Of a stretch of DNA of 64,000 nucleotides, positions 60,209 through 64,000 are shown piece by piece. Each line of letters starts with the position of its first letter. Positions within the stretch are counted from its first letter, which is position 1. The stretch spans positions 563,003 to 627,002 of the forward strand of contig NZ_JAGYPG010000003.1 of NCBI RefSeq assembly GCF_018343625.1, read 5' to 3'. Source of the stretch: Lederbergia citri (lineage in GTDB: Bacteria > Bacillota > Bacilli > Bacillales > Bacillaceae_C). The translations under genes were made by a program, and so were the position numbers. The notes beneath the pieces were generated by a model that saw nothing but the letters and a program-made list of their open reading frames with translations, did no database searches and was not told the origin of the DNA.

Positions 60209-61765
60209 ATGTATCGCATTTTACTAGTAGATGATGAGGCCATAGAAAGAATGGCATTAAAAAAGATTATTATAAGCTGGAAAGATGCAATCATTGAAGA
60301 AGCTGAAAATGGAAGAATGGCTATCGTAAAAGCAGCCGAATTTCGACCTGATATCATTTTTATGGATATTAAAATGCCCGGAATTGACGGTTTGGAAGCG
60401 ACAGAAGAAATCAAAAAATTGGACAATGCAGTAAAAGTAATTATGGTGACTGCTTTTGAAGCCTTTGAATATGCACGACATGCCGTTCGCCTCGGCGTGA
60501 ATGATTATTTATTAAAACCAAGCTCTGATCAAGAAATTATTGAAGTCCTGACGAAGGTTACAAATCAGATTGAAAGGGAAAGGCATCATCGAAATGACCA
60601 ACTAAGTTTGAAGGATAATTATAATCGGGCATTATCCATTATCCAATCTCGCGAAATTACATCATTGATTGTAGGAAATGATGCTTCTGAATCTGTTGCG
60701 TTTGAAGAAAATTGGATAAAAGTTTATGAAAAACCGAGCTATGTAATGGTAGTAGAATTTGGTGATACAGTAAGCGGAGAAGAAAAACAAAATATAGCGG
60801 ATTTTATTAAGGATCAACTAAGCATTTCCAGGAGTCAGAGTTTTGTCGGTGCCATTCATCTCAATCAGTTGCCTATCCTCATTCAACCAGACGATAGAGA
60901 AAATGAATCAATTATGAGCCAATCGTTGAAAATAGGGAAACGCCTTATTGAAAAAATTCAACTAAAGTTCGCACATGCGAGTGTAAAAATTGGTATAGGG
61001 ACAAGTTATGAAGAAATAGAACTCTTTGTTCAGTCATATCATGAGGCGCTGTTTGCTTTAGCCAAGACAATGAGGCCTTTCGCATGTACATACTATAATC
61101 ATTTACTATCTGAAAATAATGCGATTGATCCATTATTTGAGTTGGAAAAAACACTTCTCGAGCACATTATGTTTGGTAAGGTGGAAGAATCGAGGATTTC
61201 TTTTAAAAAATATTTTGATGCGCTTATCATTACAACTCGCGGAAATCTAGAACTCGTAAAAGAAAAAATGAATGAATTTTTTGTCCTGCTAAATAGACAA
61301 ATGTACGAAAAGAAAATAGAGATAATGTTCCGCCCAAAATACAGTCAAACAAAATCTATTTATCATCTCCAAGAACTTGTGCTCGACAAAATCGTAAGGA
61401 CGGCTAAAATGGTTCATAATCTTCATTTTTCTGAAAGTGAAGGTATGATTTCAAAAGCAAAAAGCTATATTGAACTTCATTATGAAAAATCGATTACGCT
61501 TGAGGATGTAGCTGAAGTTGTTCAGTTCAGTGCACACTATTTTAGTAAGCTTTTCAAGGAACTTTGTGGAATGTCATTTATAGATTATTTAACAGAGGTT
61601 AGGGTGAATCACGCAAAAGAATTAATGAAGCGGCAGGAAAAAAGTTTAAAAGAAATATGTTTTGAGGTTGGTTACAAGGATCCCAATTATTTTAGCCGTG
61701 TATTCAAACGTGTTACTGGTTTTTCTCCTTCGGATTATCGAAACAAGCAATTGATGATGAGGTAA
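60209..61765 (+). CDS. YesN-type response regulator with AraC HTH
   Basis: A 518-residue regulator. Receiver (1-120) with LLVDDE, Asp in FMDIKMPGIDG and Lys in LKPSSD; a long middle domain; and two AraC helix-turn-helix units at the C-terminus (about 415-512: SITLEDVAEVVQFSAHYFSK and EVGYKDPNYFSRVFKRVTG). It probably activates the downstream sugar ABC operon. It starts five bases after the kinase gene. Confidence 0.92.
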   Translation: MYRILLVDDEAIERMALKKIIISWKDAIIEEAENGRMAIVKAAEFRPDIIFMDIKMPGIDGLEATEEIKKLDNAVKVIMVTAFEAFEYARHAVRLGVNDYLLKPSSDQEIIEVLTKVTNQIERERHHRNDQLSLKDNYNRALSIIQSREITSLIVGNDASESVAFEENWIKVYEKPSYVMVVEFGDTVSGEEKQNIADFIKDQLSISRSQSFVGAIHLNQLPILIQPDDRENESIMSQSLKIGKRLIEKIQLKFAHASVKIGIGTSYEEIELFVQSYHEALFALAKTMRPFACTYYNHLLSENNAIDPLFELEKTLLEHIMFGKVEESRISFKKYFDALIITTRGNLELVKEKMNEFFVLLNRQMYEKKIEIMFRPKYSQTKSIYHLQELVLDKIVRTAKMVHNLHFSESEGMISKAKSYIELHYEKSITLEDVAEVVQFSAHYFSKLFKELCGMSFIDYLTEVRVNHAKELMKRQEKSLKEICFEVGYKDPNYFSRVFKRVTGFSPSDYRNKQLMMR

Positions 61766-61915
61766 TTCAGTAAAAAAATGCTACTTAACTTAAAAAAGTG
61801 AAGGATATTTTATACATTAGAATTCACAACAGAAGATAGCACAAAGTTTTTAAGGAAAAAGTAAAATCGTATAGCTTTTACATCGCAAATTAATAGTTTC
61901 ATAATTATACAATTT

Positions 61916-61929
61916 TGGTAGCGTTTCCA
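61916..61929 (+). promoter_or_regulatory. cre-like site upstream of the sugar ABC operon
   Basis: TGGTAGCGTTTCCA matches the CcpA consensus except at the third and fourth positions. It lies 23 bases before the TTG start, so catabolite repression is likely. Confidence 0.55.
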
Positions 61930-61951
61930 ATTATGTGAGGGGGAATTGATT

Positions 61952-63271
61952 TTGAGAAAAAGATGGTATCTTTCCATATTGTTATGTGCGTTAATGGTCA
62001 TGCTCGCAGCATGCGGTGGAAACCAAACTGCAGACGAGCCGGCTGAACCAGCAGAAAACAATGATCCTCCAGCAGAAAAACCGGCTGACAAAGAAGATGA
62101 AAAAGCATCATTAGAAATTTTTAGTTGGTGGACTGGGGCGGGTGAAGAAGAAGGTTTACTTGCATTAATCGATGTTTTTAATGAAAAGCATCCTGAAATC
62201 GAGGTTATTAATGCTGCCGTAGCGGGTGGTGCGGGAACTAATGCAAAAGCAGTGTTAGTTAGTAGAATGCAAGGCGGAGATCCACCATCAACCTTCCAAG
62301 TTCATGGTGGCGCGGAATTGAATGAGAGCTGGGTTGCAGCTGGGAAAATGACACCTTTAAATGATTTCTTTGATGCGGAAGGATTAAATGATAAGTTCCC
62401 ACAAGAGCTTATTGACTTAGTAAGTAAAGACGGAAATATTTACTCTGTCCCGGTAAACATTCACCGTGGAAATGTTCTTTGGTACAACCAAAAAGTGTTT
62501 GATGATTTAAATCTTAAAGCTCCAACTACTTTTGATGAGTTTTTCAAAGTAGCTGATACGTTAAAGAAAAATGGAATCACTCCATTGGCATTTGGAGATA
62601 AAGAAGCTTGGACAGCTACTCATTTATATGAAACTGTCCTACTAGGTCATTTGGGTGCAGCAGAGTATGGAAAGCTATGGACAGGCGATTTGTCATTTGA
62701 TGATGCAAAAGTAAAAGAGGCAACTGAAATTTTTGCGAAAATGCTCGATTATGTAAATGAGGATCATAGTGCACGAAATTGGCAGGATGCTTCTCAGCTT
62801 GTTGCTGATGGGGAAGCGGCCATGAACGTAATGGGTGACTGGGCGAAAGGATATTTTGACGGACGTGGTTTAAAAGTTGGAACAGACTATGGATGGGCGC
62901 CAACACCTAGTAGTGGTGGAATGTTTGTAGTGATAACAGATACGTTCGGATTGCCAAACGAAATAGATAATCCAGAGACAGTTAAAGAGTTTTTATCCGT
63001 TCTTGCATCGGTTGAAGGGCAGGATGCTTTTAATCCGAAGAAAGGATCCATCCCTGCACGTGTTGATGCAGATGCTTCTAAGTACGATGAGTACGGAAAA
63101 GCGGCGATGGAAGATTTTAAAACCAATGATTTAGGACCAAGTCTGGCACATGGCTCAGCAGCAAATGAAGGATTTGTAACGAAAGTAAATGATGCAATGG
63201 TCATGTTCGTAACGCAAAAGAATGTTGATCATTTTATTGAACAATTAGTCGCTGCAGCAAAAGAACTTTAA
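61952..63271 (+). CDS. Sugar ABC transporter substrate-binding lipoprotein
   Basis: A 439-residue CUT1 binding protein. The TTG at 61952, eight bases after GAGGGGG, gives a signal peptide with lipobox LAAC, then an acidic/proline-rich linker (to about residue 50) and a type 2 binding domain (IFSWWTGAGEEEGL, PVNIHRGNVLWYNQKVF, GDWAKGYF). Similar to glucose/oligosaccharide binding proteins. Controlled presumably by the preceding three-component system. Confidence 0.88.
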   Translation: MRKRWYLSILLCALMVMLAACGGNQTADEPAEPAENNDPPAEKPADKEDEKASLEIFSWWTGAGEEEGLLALIDVFNEKHPEIEVINAAVAGGAGTNAKAVLVSRMQGGDPPSTFQVHGGAELNESWVAAGKMTPLNDFFDAEGLNDKFPQELIDLVSKDGNIYSVPVNIHRGNVLWYNQKVFDDLNLKAPTTFDEFFKVADTLKKNGITPLAFGDKEAWTATHLYETVLLGHLGAAEYGKLWTGDLSFDDAKVKEATEIFAKMLDYVNEDHSARNWQDASQLVADGEAAMNVMGDWAKGYFDGRGLKVGTDYGWAPTPSSGGMFVVITDTFGLPNEIDNPETVKEFLSVLASVEGQDAFNPKKGSIPARVDADASKYDEYGKAAMEDFKTNDLGPSLAHGSAANEGFVTKVNDAMVMFVTQKNVDHFIEQLVAAAKEL

Positions 63272-63283
63272 AGTGTAACAACG

Positions 63284-63317
63284 AGGAAGGGAAGAATTAC
63301 TCTTCCCTTCCTTTCTA
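63284..63317 (+). terminator. Attenuator-like terminator between binding protein and permease
   Basis: AGGAAGGGAAGA pairs perfectly with TCTTCCCTTCCT around ATTAC, followed by TTCT. As in the betaine-type operon, it sits inside the operon and would favour binding-protein expression. Confidence 0.75.
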
Positions 63318-63339
63318 TTACATAGAGGAGATGGTTGCG

Positions 63340-64000
63340 ATGAATGTCAATAAAGAGATCAGTAGGAACATTTCCATCCCAATAAGAAGGACGCCAAAGA
63401 AAAAAATAACAACAGATCGTATTCTATCTTTTTTATTTATCTTGCCTTCCATTATTTTAATCGCTATTTTTGTTTACGGTTTTATTGGGTGGAGTGGATA
63501 TGTTTCACTAAGCAATTGGAATTCAATTGTAAAAGATTTATCATTTGCAGGATTAAAAAACTATGTTTATTTATTTGATAATTTCAGGTTCCAGGCCGAT
63601 TTACGTAATACGTTTTTCTTTACGATTCTCTTTATTGGGGCAGTTATTGTCCTCGGTCAATTTCTCGCTATTTTAATAGATCAAAATATTAAAGGTGAAT
63701 CTTTATTTCGCAACATCTTTTTCTTTCCAATGTCCTTATCTTTTATCGTAACCGGAGTTGTGTGGCAATGGTTATTGAATCCGACGACGGGAGTTAATAT
63801 ATTTTTACAAAAGTTCGGTATAAAGCCGATGTGGTATGTGGATACAACAATCATCCCAGCATGGAAATGGGGGCAAATTGATTTTGGAATCCCGGTAGCG
63901 ATTATTGCCCTTGTCATTGCTGCCACATGGCAATTGACGGGATTTGCTTTGGCGATGTATTTGGCTGGATTGAGGGCGATTCCTGAAGACATACGGGAAG
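63340..64000 (+). CDS. Sugar ABC transporter permease (MalF/UgpA type), truncated by window end
   Basis: An open frame from an ATG nine bases after GAGGAG runs to the right edge. The first helix (ILSFLFILPSIILIAIFVYG) and the segment with SLSNWNSIVKDLSFAGLKNY are typical of CUT1 permeases, and LAGLRAIPEDIRE at the edge is the start of the ATPase-contact EAA loop. About 220 residues are present; the rest and the second permease gene should lie beyond the window. Confidence 0.9.
   Translation, partial: MNVNKEISRNISIPIRRTPKKKITTDRILSFLFILPSIILIAIFVYGFIGWSGYVSLSNWNSIVKDLSFAGLKNYVYLFDNFRFQADLRNTFFFTILFIGAVIVLGQFLAILIDQNIKGESLFRNIFFFPMSLSFIVTGVVWQWLLNPTTGVNIFLQKFGIKPMWYVDTTIIPAWKWGQIDFGIPVAIIALVIAATWQLTGFALAMYLAGLRAIPEDIRE

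Overview
The window is low-GC DNA from a Gram-positive, spore-former-type bacterium, most likely a member of the Bacillaceae (Bacillus/Neobacillus-like). The signs are strong GGAGG ribosome-binding sites, frequent TTG/GTG starts, lipobox lipoproteins, CcpA-type cre sites, a THI-box riboswitch, ScoA/ScoB and NiaP-like proteins close to those of B. subtilis, and a ba3-type terminal oxidase. Genus and species cannot be fixed from sequence reading alone. The left edge cuts a sodium:solute symporter gene and the right edge cuts a sugar ABC permease gene.

Layout. 1-3.8 kb: symporter/DUF485 pair and a secreted GH5 glucanase with a cre site. 4-6.2 kb: a visibly GC-richer pair, a flavin oxidoreductase and an ECF41-type sigma factor carrying all three hallmark motifs, with a candidate ECF41 promoter. 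6.5-11.5 kb: a LysR remnant, a stand-alone dihydrolipoyl dehydrogenase, an SH3-VanY peptidase and two small membrane proteins. 11.6-12.9 kb: TPP riboswitch, MITE-like element, ykoF and a decayed ykoE. 13-23.6 kb: two convergent units that together look like a signal-controlled exopolysaccharide system: a membrane-anchored glycosidase-like protein facing an operon of Hpt-REC-GGDEF-REC protein, HEAT protein, processive GT2, CheY-like regulator and hybrid histidine kinase. 23.8-26.8 kb: PdxH-like protein, GNAT pseudogene, DinB protein and niacin-type MFS transporter. 26.9-32.1 kb: acetoacetate/short-chain fatty acid genes (scoA, scoB, thiolase, atoE) with a divergent LysR. 32.2-37 kb: a coiled-coil protein, a small convergent gene and a glycine-betaine-type ABC transporter in the order binding protein, permease, ATPase. 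37-42 kb: TmrB-like protein, LTA-synthase-family protein and a small foreign-looking patch (ligase fragment plus methyltransferase-like gene).

42-55 kb holds the most coherent system: two tandem FadR-type GntR regulators diverge from a sialoglycan operon (nanA, two permeases, binding lipoprotein, sialidase, nanE, nanK, Gfo/Idh/MocA oxidoreductase, GH35 beta-galactosidase). Neither glycosidase has a signal peptide, so the operon predicts uptake of intact sialyl-oligosaccharides and stepwise trimming in the cytoplasm. Two sites matching TGGTNNNACCA lie between the regulators and the operon. 55-57.5 kb: a ba3-type oxidase operon with a subunit IIa, a possible extra 28-residue membrane peptide and two overlapping Fnr/CRP-type palindromes. 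57.8-64 kb: a three-component sugar sensing system (binding-protein-like sensor, YesM-type kinase, YesN/AraC-type regulator) followed by the ABC transporter it probably controls.

The strongest candidates for something not well described are (a) the phosphorelay/GGDEF/HEAT/GT2/glycosidase locus, whose GGDEF domain has a broken active site (AGDQF) but an intact I-site (RESD), which suggests a c-di-GMP receptor, and (b) the cytoplasmic sialoglycan operon. Interspersed repeats (a roughly 160-bp hairpin family in several states of decay, and seven exact-length 21-bp tandem units) are scattered between genes.
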